Shown: one piece after another, positions 1-5,114 of the stretch | Layout of the letters: every line of letters starts with the position of its first letter | How positions within the stretch are numbered: position 1 is the first letter of the stretch | NCBI GenBank assembly: GCA_903895515.1 | Contig: CAITUB010000163.1 | Span: forward strand, 1-7,112 | DNA length: 7,112 nucleotides | Direction of reading: 5' to 3' | Origin: an uncultured Acidimicrobium sp. | GTDB taxonomy: Bacteria; Actinomycetota; Acidimicrobiia; Acidimicrobiales; Ilumatobacteraceae | The notes under the pieces: model-generated | The model's database searches: none | The model's input: the letters and a program-made list of their open reading frames with translations, nothing else | Told to the model about the DNA's origin: nothing | Translations under genes and position numbers: made by a program

Positions 1-124
1 GAGCTGGAACCTTCTTGTAAGCGGCGTATCCGGCCATTGCCTCTGCCTTCGCGAGGTGATTAAAACCGCTCATTACGAACATGAAGGCAAACAGAATTCT
101 GCCTACGAGCATTACTGCATTCAT
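1..124 (-). CDS. DoxX-like small membrane protein, N-terminal part only
   Basis: The first 41 codons read on the minus strand from an ATG at 124-122, and the frame is still open at the window edge, so the C-terminal part is missing. Residues 4-22 form a hydrophobic segment that begins with the pattern GRILFAFMFVMSGFNHL. A Gly-Arg, a run of aliphatic and Phe residues, then Ser-Gly-x-x-His/Lys is the usual first helix of DoxX/DoxD-type proteins. It is followed by an Ala-rich stretch ending in Tyr-x-x-x-Lys-x-x-x-Pro, also usual for the family. Members are small inner-membrane proteins with about four helices, and most have no defined role; some are linked to thiosulfate or quinone redox. The start is supported by AAGGAG 7 nt upstream. 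The gene is divergent from the operon that begins at 238. The family call rests on one helix, so another small membrane protein remains possible. Confidence 0.72.
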   Translation of the reverse strand, partial: MNAVMLVGRILFAFMFVMSGFNHLAKAEAMAGYAAYKKVPA

Positions 125-131
125 TGATTTT

Positions 132-137
132 CTCCTT
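132..137 (-). promoter_or_regulatory. Ribosome binding site of the DoxX-like gene
   Basis: AAGGAG on the minus strand lies 7 nt before the ATG at 124. It is the best Shine-Dalgarno match in the left half of the window and fixes the start of the partial gene. Confidence 0.75.
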
Positions 138-159
138 GTAGATATAACCGCTCCAGAAC

Positions 160-175
160 TGAAGCCGTTGCTTCA
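160..175. promoter_or_regulatory. Inverted repeat in the divergent intergenic region, possible operator
   Basis: TGAAGC-CGTT-GCTTCA is a perfect 6-bp inverted repeat around a 4-bp centre, lying between the two divergent starts at 124 and 238. Size and place suit a binding site for a dimeric transcription factor acting on one or both genes. It could also form a short RNA hairpin in the leader of the minus-strand gene. No regulator gene lies next to it in this window, so the operator role is inference. Confidence 0.35.
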
Positions 176-225
176 ACAGTAAGCGAACAAGGTAGTCAAA
201 GTGGGGTTACTCACGCGTAAACGAC

Positions 226-231
226 TAGTTT
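226..231 (+). promoter_or_regulatory. Candidate -10 element for a leaderless transcript of the four-gene operon
   Basis: TAGTTT fits the TANNNT pattern of actinobacterial -10 elements and ends 6 nt before the ATG at 238, so transcription would begin at or beside the start codon. No Shine-Dalgarno sequence precedes this ATG, which fits a leaderless mRNA. No convincing -35 element lies 16-18 bp upstream (GGGGTT is the best there), so the call is weak. Confidence 0.3.
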
Positions 232-237
232 CAGTGC

Positions 238-783
238 ATGGACATTCGTAAAATTGTTACAACATGTGAAGACATTCAGGCCGAACTTGGCGAACCTACG
301 GGTCGCATCGTTCGCAAAGCAGTTGCGAGCGCGGTTATTGATAATCCACTTGTGGGAAAGCGTCACAACGACCTCATCATTTTGGAAGCAATGGGCGCCG
401 AAATTTCTGGCTTGCTCGCAGAGCGTGCGCTTGCGGCCCTTGGTGTTGATGCAAGCGAAGTAACTGCATACGGCAAAGGCGCAATTGTTGGAACCGCTGG
501 CGAAATCGAACATGCTGCGGCGCTGATTCACCCACGTTTTGGTGCGCCAGTACGCAAAGTGGTCATTAAGGGCGACGACATCATTCCTTCAACGAAGAAG
601 GTTGCCGGTCCTGGAGCATCGCTGACCATTCCAATTACGAACAAAGACGACATCTGGTCATTTAATGAAATGGACTCGATTGAAGTATGTATCGGCGACG
701 CGCCAATGGCGCATGAAATTGTGGTCAGCGTTGCTTTGGCAGTTGGCGGTCGTCCATTCGCTCGCACTAAGAAGCCATCATGA
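238..783 (+). CDS. Amino acid synthesis family protein (PF06684, formerly DUF1185)
   Basis: A 181-residue soluble protein with no signal peptide or membrane segment, close to the usual family length. It starts MDIRKIV, has an Asn-Pro near residue 36, then the family's long middle helix (LLAERAL). After that comes the conserved block Gly-Lys-Gly-Ala-Ile-Val-Gly-x-x-Gly-Glu-x-Glu-His-Ala-Ala at about residues 79-94, and the ending has the Val-Ala-Leu-Ala-x-Gly-Gly-Arg-Pro pattern. Known of the family: crystal structures show a variant of the Bacillus chorismate mutase fold, and a role in amino acid metabolism was proposed from structure and gene context, but no reaction is established. It is the first gene of a four-gene operon, and its stop overlaps the next start (ATGA at 780-783). 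The start matches family N-termini although no ribosome site precedes it. The family is fairly sure; the function is unknown. Confidence 0.88.
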   Translation: MDIRKIVTTCEDIQAELGEPTGRIVRKAVASAVIDNPLVGKRHNDLIILEAMGAEISGLLAERALAALGVDASEVTAYGKGAIVGTAGEIEHAAALIHPRFGAPVRKVVIKGDDIIPSTKKVAGPGASLTIPITNKDDIWSFNEMDSIEVCIGDAPMAHEIVVSVALAVGGRPFARTKKPS

Positions 784-1091
784 GTTTCAAAGCAATCATC
801 TTGCTCACTCGTGCAGAGGGTGCAACTCACGAGCAATTTGCCAATTGGTGGTTGAAGCAACACGCTCCGCTGGCAAAGCAATTGCCAAACCTGCGCAAGG
901 GTGTTTTCAATTTGGTAGAAAACCCAGCAGAAGGCGACCCAGATGGTGTGTCTGAACTGTGGTTCGATACCCAAGCAGATTTCGAAGCCGCCTATGCAAG
1001 TGAAATTGGCAAGTCGGTCGTTGCAGATTCGTTGTCAAACGTTTCCGGACGTCGTCGCATGTTCGTGGTTGAAAACACCATTCACTCGTAA
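780..1091 (+). CDS. EthD-domain protein
   Basis: A 103-residue protein filling one EthD-type ferredoxin-like domain (PF07110). It begins with a beta strand (KAIILLTR), then the hallmark Glu-Gln-Phe-x-x-Trp-Trp-x-x-x-His-Ala-Pro-Leu at residues 18-31 and the Leu-Pro-x-Leu-Arg-Lys segment at 35-40. The next strand carries Glu-Leu-Trp-Phe-Asp at 59-63, and the final strand is MFVVEN. His28 is the conserved polar residue of the family. EthD proteins form dimeric alpha/beta barrels. The founding member is needed for bacterial degradation of ethyl tert-butyl ether, and relatives act as small lyases, isomerases or monooxygenase helpers in breakdown or polyketide pathways. The start is the ATG of an ATGA overlap with the preceding stop, pointing to translational coupling and a shared job with that protein. 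The substrate cannot be read from the sequence. Confidence 0.88.
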   Translation: MSFKAIILLTRAEGATHEQFANWWLKQHAPLAKQLPNLRKGVFNLVENPAEGDPDGVSELWFDTQADFEAAYASEIGKSVVADSLSNVSGRRRMFVVENTIHS

Positions 1092-1097
1092 GCCAAT

Positions 1098-1478
1098 ATG
1101 AATCGCCTTGGCCTCGTCACCTATGTGGCGCGTGAATATGACGAAGCAATTGGATTCTTTGTTGGCAAGCTGGGTTTCACGCTCGTTGAAGACACCGACA
1201 TGGGTGGTGGTAAACGTTGGGTAGTGGTTTCTGCTGGAGAAGGCGCATCGTTGCTGATTGCGCGTGCCGAAGGTGACAAACAAGTAGCCAGCGTGGGCAA
1301 TCAAACTGGTGGGCGAGTGGGATTCTTTTTGCAGACCGACAACTTTGATCGTGATTTTGCTGAGTGGACTGCTCGTGGAGTGAAGTTCCATGAACAACCA
1401 CGTCGCGAGGTGTATGGAACAGTTGCTGTTTTTGAAGATGTGTATGGCAACACATGGGATCTCATTCAGCCAGCATGA
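1098..1478 (+). CDS. VOC (vicinal oxygen chelate) superfamily protein, glyoxalase/dioxygenase fold
   Basis: A 126-residue protein with two beta-alpha-beta-beta-beta modules (about residues 1-57 and 73-124). The first module has the Tyr-Asp-Glu-Ala-Ile-Gly-Phe-Phe helix and the Leu-Gly-Phe turn typical of the fold. The second ends with Gly-Thr-Val-Ala-Val-Phe-Glu-Asp-x-Tyr-Gly-Asn-x-Trp-Asp-Leu-Ile-Gln at 107-124. When aligned by eye to glyoxalase I, the four metal-ligand positions fall on Leu6, about Leu53, Arg73 and Asp121, so the classical His/Glu set is absent and methylglyoxal detoxification is unlikely. Proteins of this fold also act as dioxygenases, epimerases, isomerases and binding proteins. 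The gene starts 6 nt after the EthD stop with no clear ribosome site, and its stop overlaps the transporter start (ATGA). It probably acts in the same unknown pathway. Confidence 0.85.
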   Translation: MNRLGLVTYVAREYDEAIGFFVGKLGFTLVEDTDMGGGKRWVVVSAGEGASLLIARAEGDKQVASVGNQTGGRVGFFLQTDNFDRDFAEWTARGVKFHEQPRREVYGTVAVFEDVYGNTWDLIQPA

Positions 1479-2389
1479 CAACTAAAACGCCACTGTTTGA
1501 GCGGTTAACGCCGTGGATATTTGTGGCGCTGTGGAGCACTGGTTTTGTTGTTGCTCGTTACAGCACGCGTAATGCTGGGCCACTTTCATTTCTTACGGTA
1601 CGTATGTTGTGTGCAGCAGTGCTGTTGTATGTGATAGCCAAAGTTGTGAAGGCTCCAAAACTCGCACGGGGTTCGTGGTCAACTTCGGCGATAGTCGGAA
1701 CGTGCATGCACGCCATTTATTTGGGTGGCGTGTTTTATGCAATTAAGAAGGGGCTTCCTTCTGGACTCAGCGCATTGATTGCGGGGCTTCACCCGGTTGT
1801 TACTTCTGTTGCAGGTCGCATCATCTTGAAAGAGAAACTACGACGGAGCCAATGGGTGGGAGTGCTCCTCGGAATTTCTGGTGTGCTCGTTGTTGTGGTT
1901 GACAAAGTGCGCGACGGACTTGGTGACGTAACTAAGCCTGCATTAATTGCAATGGTCATTTCTGTAATTGGTATGTCGACAGGAACGTTGGTGCAACGTG
2001 CACGCGGAAAAGACATGCCACTTGTTACTGGAACTGCAGCACAATATGTTTCTGCCGGCGCAGTGTTGCTCGTTGCGTCAAGCTTGTTCGAGAAGTGGGA
2101 GTTTCACTTGAATGGTGAACTCTTGCTTGCGCTGCTGTGGTCGGTGTTAGTGCTGTCGCTTTCGGCAGTGATGTTGATGATGTTGCTTATCTCGCGGCAT
2201 TCGGCGGCACGTGTGAGCAGCTTGTTCTTTCTTACGCCGGCGCTGAGTGCGATTGAAAGTGCCATCTTGTTTGGAGAGCGGCTCAGCCTGCTGGCATTGG
2301 TGGCATTAGTGGTAGCGCTGACCGGGGTGTGGCTGACCATGCGAAACCCCGTGGTTGCGCCATCTCCTGAGTCGCTCTTGGCCGACTAG
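1475..2389 (+). CDS. EamA/DMT-family membrane transporter
   Basis: A 304-residue inner-membrane protein with about ten hydrophobic helices in two homologous EamA halves (about residues 12-142 and 155-288), the usual length for the drug/metabolite transporter superfamily. The first half ends with the typical Leu-Lys-Glu-Lys-Leu-Arg-Arg-x-Gln-Trp-x-Gly-Val-Leu-Leu-Gly pattern at 118-133. The second half has the matching Phe-Gly-Glu-Arg-Leu at 266-270. Family members usually export amino acids, their analogues or other small metabolites, and some import. The ATG at 1475 is preferred because it makes an ATGA overlap with the VOC stop and gives a normal short N-terminus; an in-frame ATG at 1454 would add seven residues inside the VOC gene. 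It is the last gene of the operon and probably moves the pathway's substrate or product. The cargo is unknown. Confidence 0.9.
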   Translation: MTTKTPLFERLTPWIFVALWSTGFVVARYSTRNAGPLSFLTVRMLCAAVLLYVIAKVVKAPKLARGSWSTSAIVGTCMHAIYLGGVFYAIKKGLPSGLSALIAGLHPVVTSVAGRIILKEKLRRSQWVGVLLGISGVLVVVVDKVRDGLGDVTKPALIAMVISVIGMSTGTLVQRARGKDMPLVTGTAAQYVSAGAVLLVASSLFEKWEFHLNGELLLALLWSVLVLSLSAVMLMMLLISRHSAARVSSLFFLTPALSAIESAILFGERLSLLALVALVVALTGVWLTMRNPVVAPSPESLLAD

Positions 2390-2395
2390 ATCCCC

Positions 2396-2423
2396 AAGGC
2401 TTCGAGTCAAAGCCTTGTATTTT
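2396..2423 (+). terminator. Likely intrinsic terminator of the four-gene operon
   Basis: Seven bases after the transporter stop, AAGGCTT and AAGCCTT can pair as a 7-bp stem around a 7-nt loop (2403-2409), followed by the T-rich GTATTTT. An outer CCCC (2392-2395) could also pair with GGGG (2424-2427). The stem is only moderately GC-rich and the T tract is broken, so termination may be partial. Confidence 0.5.
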
Positions 2424-2441
2424 GGGGCTCTCGACTTTATG

Positions 2442-2447
2442 TAATGT
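2442..2447 (+). promoter_or_regulatory. Candidate -10 element for the aminotransferase/dehydrogenase pair
   Basis: TAATGT fits TANNNT and lies in the AT-rich 2437-2475 stretch between the terminator and the aminotransferase gene. It would give a leader of about 37 nt containing the ribosome site at 2479. No good -35 element is visible, so confidence is low. Confidence 0.25.
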
Positions 2448-2478
2448 AAAGAGCGTCATATATCAGATGTGTATTACT

Positions 2479-2484
2479 GGGGGA
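2479..2484 (+). promoter_or_regulatory. Ribosome binding site of the aminotransferase gene
   Basis: GGGGGA lies 6 nt before the ATG at 2491 and is the only clear Shine-Dalgarno match on the plus strand of this window. It supports the start and suggests an independent transcript with a leader. Confidence 0.6.
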
Positions 2485-2490
2485 TAAGCG

Positions 2491-3684
2491 ATGGCACTAG
2501 CAGAACGTTTAGAGCGACTCGGAACCGAGACCGCATTTGCTGTTTCACTTGCTGCGGCCGAATGGGGTGCAAAGGGAAATCGCATTTTTCCATTCCACCT
2601 TGGTGACTTAAACATCGCGACTCCACAAAACGTTGTTGATGCAATGAACAGAGCTATCAAAGATGGCAAGACGGGTTATTGCCCAGCTGCAGGAATTCCA
2701 CAGTTGCGTGAAGCGCTTGCAGAAGATGTCGGTAGTCGCCGCGGATTGAATTTCGCACCAGCCAATGTTGTTGTGCAACCAGGTGGCAAGCCAGTAATTA
2801 CGAAGTTCATTCAAACGGTGATGAACCCAGGCGAAGAAGTGTTGTATCCAAACCCTGGGTATCCAATTTACGAAAGCCAGATCGAATACTTCGGTGGTGT
2901 TGCCAAGTCGTATCGCTACATTCCGTCATCAACCGGATTCAATATTGATCTTGATCACCTGAAGTCGCAGATCACTTCAAAGACCAAAGCAATCATCTAT
3001 AACGACTTGCAAAACCCAATTGGCGCGGAGTCGACCGATGCAGAGCGCGAAGCAATTGCCGAGATTGCCATTAAGCACAACCTGTGGGTGTTGTCTGACG
3101 AAGCATATTTTGAAATGCGTTATTCAGGAACGTCAAAGTCCATTGCATCGCTTCCAGGAATGCTTGAGCGAACTGTCATTTTGTACACGTTCTCAAAGAA
3201 GTTCGCGATGACAGGTTGGCGTTTGGGTGCAGCAATTGCTCCAACGGAAATTGCAAACCAGATCGCCAAACTAAACACAAACGACGAGTCATGTACAACG
3301 CACTTCGTGCAGTACGGCGGAGTTGAAGGTGTGCGTGGCGATCAGTCATCCATTCCAAAAATGTTGAACACGTTGAAAGAACGTCGCGACATTGCGGTGA
3401 ATATGTTGAACGCGATGCCCGGAGTAAGTTGCCACTCGCCAGAAGCAGCGTTCTATTTGTTCCCAGATGTAACCGAAGCAATGGAGCGCAAGGGAATTGA
3501 CGATTTGGCTGTGTTTGCCGAACAAGCTCTGCATGCAACGGGTGTTTCGTTCTGCACGCGTCGCCACTTTGGTCGACCGCAGCCAGATGAACAGCGCAAC
3601 TATGTTCGCTTCGCGTTTTCGGGTATTGACAAACAAGAAATTCAAGAAGGCATGGACTTGTTCGGCAATTGGGTTGCTCAATAA
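2491..3684 (+). CDS. Class I/II pyridoxal-phosphate-dependent aminotransferase
   Basis: A 397-residue cytosolic enzyme of fold type I, full length for the aminotransferase class I/II family (PF00155). Visible landmarks in order are: the Tyr63 region (GKTGYCPAAG), the Gly98-Gly-Lys cofactor-phosphate loop, Asn-Pro-Gly-Tyr-Pro at 121-125, and Asn175-Pro-Ile-Gly in place of the usual Asn-Pro-Thr-Gly. These are followed by Asp203 and Tyr206 in SDEAY, the Schiff-base Lys236 in FSKKFAMTGWRLG, and Arg373 for the substrate carboxylate. All catalytic residues are present. The family moves the amino group between amino acids and 2-oxo acids; substrate choice is not evident, with alanine, aspartate, aromatic or diaminopimelate-type acceptors all possible. 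It has its own ribosome site, and the dehydrogenase gene follows after 2 nt, so its 2-oxo product may be reduced by that partner. Confidence 0.92.
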   Translation: MALAERLERLGTETAFAVSLAAAEWGAKGNRIFPFHLGDLNIATPQNVVDAMNRAIKDGKTGYCPAAGIPQLREALAEDVGSRRGLNFAPANVVVQPGGKPVITKFIQTVMNPGEEVLYPNPGYPIYESQIEYFGGVAKSYRYIPSSTGFNIDLDHLKSQITSKTKAIIYNDLQNPIGAESTDAEREAIAEIAIKHNLWVLSDEAYFEMRYSGTSKSIASLPGMLERTVILYTFSKKFAMTGWRLGAAIAPTEIANQIAKLNTNDESCTTHFVQYGGVEGVRGDQSSIPKMLNTLKERRDIAVNMLNAMPGVSCHSPEAAFYLFPDVTEAMERKGIDDLAVFAEQALHATGVSFCTRRHFGRPQPDEQRNYVRFAFSGIDKQEIQEGMDLFGNWVAQ

Positions 3685-3686
3685 CC

Positions 3687-4646
3687 ATGGCAAAAGTAGT
3701 CATTACGGGCAAGATTCCTGGCGTTGCGGTTGAGCGATTGCGCGCCGAGCACGAAGTCGTTTCGTGGGACGAGCCTGTTGTGATTTCGCGAGACGAGTTG
3801 CTGAAGCGAGTTAAAGGCGCCGATGCCATTGTTTCGTTGCTTACTGAAAAGGTAGACGCTGAACTGTTGGATGCTGCTGGCCCACAACTGAAAGTGGTGT
3901 CAAACGTTGCAGTTGGTTACAACAACATTGATGTTCCTGCCTGCAAAGAACGCAATGTGTTGGTAACGAATACGCCTGGTGTACTTACCGAAGCAACAGC
4001 CGACATTGCCATGGCACTCATTTTGATGTCGACTCGTCGCTTGGCAGAAGGTGAGCGAGTGATTCGCAAGCAAGAGCCGTGGCAGTGGGGAATGTTCTAC
4101 ATGCTGGGTTCTGGAATTCAGGGAAGCCAACTTGGCATTGTTGGCATGGGATTGATCGGCGCAGCGGTTGCACGCCGCGCGAAAGCGTTCGGCATGACCA
4201 TTGCGTACACAAAGCGAACTCCGCTCGATGCCGCAACTGCTAAAGAACTTGATGCCAAGCACATGTCAATGGACAAGCTGTTGGCAACGAGCGATGTCGT
4301 TTCTTTGCACTGCCCCTACTCGACAGAAACGCATCACCTCATGAACGCCGAAACCATTGGCAAAATGAAGAAGTCTGCTTACCTCATTAACACCGCACGT
4401 GGTCCAGTTGTTGATGAGGCCGCATTGGCTAATGCCCTGCAGAGCAATGTAATTGCAGGCGCTGGTCTAGATGTGTTTGAACACGAACCAAAGGTGCACG
4501 AAGGCTTGCTTGGCCTTGACAATGCAGTGCTGATTCCGCATTTGGGTTCGGCAACAGTTGAAACGCGAACAGCAATGGCAAATACCGCGGCGACGAATTC
4601 GCTTGCAGTGCTGGCGGGTAAAACCGCACCAAACCTTGTTGGTTAG
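3687..4646 (+). CDS. D-2-hydroxyacid dehydrogenase, glyoxylate/hydroxypyruvate reductase type
   Basis: A 319-residue enzyme with the split substrate domain and central Rossmann domain of the D-isomer 2-hydroxyacid dehydrogenases. Residues 74-82 (NVAVGYNNI) and 97-106 (PGVLTEATAD) are the usual substrate and cofactor segments. The dinucleotide motif is Gly153-x-Gly155-x-x-Gly158. The catalytic set is Arg238 (in NTARGP), Glu267 (in DVFEHEP) and His285 (in PHLGSAT). The usual acidic residue at the end of the second Rossmann strand is replaced by Thr175-Lys176-Arg177, similar to human GRHPR, so NADPH is probably preferred over NADH. It likely reduces glyoxylate or hydroxypyruvate to glycolate or D-glycerate. 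The ATG at 3687 is chosen because it lies 2 nt after the aminotransferase stop and gives the family's MAKVVITGKIP start. An upstream in-frame ATG at 3669 would overlap that gene. Confidence 0.92.
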   Translation: MAKVVITGKIPGVAVERLRAEHEVVSWDEPVVISRDELLKRVKGADAIVSLLTEKVDAELLDAAGPQLKVVSNVAVGYNNIDVPACKERNVLVTNTPGVLTEATADIAMALILMSTRRLAEGERVIRKQEPWQWGMFYMLGSGIQGSQLGIVGMGLIGAAVARRAKAFGMTIAYTKRTPLDAATAKELDAKHMSMDKLLATSDVVSLHCPYSTETHHLMNAETIGKMKKSAYLINTARGPVVDEAALANALQSNVIAGAGLDVFEHEPKVHEGLLGLDNAVLIPHLGSATVETRTAMANTAATNSLAVLAGKTAPNLVG

Positions 4647-4647
4647 A

Positions 4648-4672
4648 AAAGGCTATTGACCAGCAGTGGTCA
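4648..4672 (-). terminator. Possible terminator hairpin of the suf operon, overlapping the sufU stop
   Basis: TGACCA (4657-4662) and TGGTCA (4667-4672) pair as a 6-bp stem, extendable by one wobble and one A-T pair, around the loop GCAG. Read on the minus strand, the stem is followed by ATAGCC and then TTTT, with the sufU stop between stem and T tract. The T run is short and offset, so it is a weak intrinsic terminator at best. Read on the plus strand there is no T tract. Confidence 0.35.
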
Positions 4673-5096
4673 GTGCATCAAGCAACGTGTTCCAGCCAAG
4701 CGTTGCGCACTTGATGCGCACAGGAAACTTGACGACACCCTGCAGTGCTTCTAAGTCGCCAAGGTTGAGTGATTCATCAACTGGTGACTCGTCTTCATCG
4801 ACCGTCATCATGGACTTGAACTTCTTCACGATTGCTTTCACTTGATCGACAGGCTTGCCCTTGATTGCTGAAGTCATCATGGATGCCGAGCTTTGGCTGA
4901 TTGAACAACCAGAGCCGTTGAAGCGAACATCGGTGACGATGCCATCTTGAACATCGACGAAAATGCGAATCTCGTCGCCGCACAATGGGTTGTGGCCTTC
5001 GGCGCTTACTGCAGGTGCATCGAGTTCGCCACGGTTGCGAGGCGTGCGGTAGTGATCAAGAATGATTTCTCGGTAGAGGTCTTCAAGTCCGGCCAT
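4653..5096 (-). CDS. sufU: SufU, sulfur acceptor / iron-sulfur assembly protein
   Basis: A 147-residue cytosolic protein of the IscU/NifU-N fold, SufU branch. The four zinc/sulfur ligands are present: Cys39 and Asp41 in NPLCGDEI, Cys64 in GSGCSIS, and Cys130 in RIKCATLGW. The 66-residue gap from Cys64 to Cys130 is about 20 longer than in IscU, which marks the SufU-specific insertion. It also lacks the IscU-type LPPVK motif that HscA recognises. In Gram-positive bacteria SufU binds zinc, docks on SufS and takes its persulfide sulfur to pass on to the SufBCD scaffold. The ATG at 5096 is preceded by AGGAG at 5 nt. It lies 18 nt downstream of sufS and is the last gene of the block; no sufT follows in the same direction. 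Confidence 0.95.
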   Translation of the reverse strand: MAGLEDLYREIILDHYRTPRNRGELDAPAVSAEGHNPLCGDEIRIFVDVQDGIVTDVRFNGSGCSISQSSASMMTSAIKGKPVDQVKAIVKKFKSMMTVDEDESPVDESLNLGDLEALQGVVKFPVRIKCATLGWNTLLDALTTAGQ

Positions 5097-5101
5097 GTGT
5101 G

Positions 5102-5106
5102 CTCCT
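5102..5106 (-). promoter_or_regulatory. Ribosome binding site of sufU
   Basis: AGGAG on the minus strand lies 5 nt before the sufU ATG, within the 18-nt gap after sufS. It shows that sufU is initiated independently rather than only by read-through from sufS. Confidence 0.7.
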
Positions 5107-5114
5107 AGGTCTAC

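Noticed and set aside
219..231. AAAC-N5-GTTT inverted repeat just before the operon start
   Set aside because: Four-base arms are too short to separate from chance; it overlaps the candidate -10 element, so it was not listed as an operator.
528..974. 148-codon open frame on the minus strand
   Set aside because: It lies opposite the DUF1185-family and EthD genes, which have clear family motifs. Its protein has no recognisable domain and no ribosome site was seen.
1454..1474. Longer N-terminus for the EamA transporter
   Set aside because: The seven extra residues lie inside the VOC gene; the ATG at 1475 gives the standard ATGA overlap and a normal family N-terminus.
1098..1478. Annotation as lactoylglutathione lyase (glyoxalase I)
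   Set aside because: The metal-ligand positions are not His/Glu, so only the VOC superfamily level is supported.
1035..1481. 148-codon open frame on the minus strand
   Set aside because: It is antisense to the VOC gene, with a His/Thr/Ser-rich composition typical of a shadow frame and no motif.
3669..3686. Upstream ATG for the dehydrogenase
   Set aside because: It would overlap the aminotransferase by 16 nt and add six residues not seen in the family; the ATG at 3687 fits the conserved start of the substrate domain.
3176..3829. 217-codon open frame on the minus strand, spanning the aminotransferase/dehydrogenase junction
   Set aside because: It is long for a shadow, but its product is rich in Ser, Arg, Thr and Cys without any domain, and it crosses two well-supported genes on the other strand.
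5104..5109. CCTAGG palindrome before sufU
   Set aside because: A 6-bp palindrome overlapping the sufU ribosome site is expected by chance at this frequency, and no second copy or extension is present.
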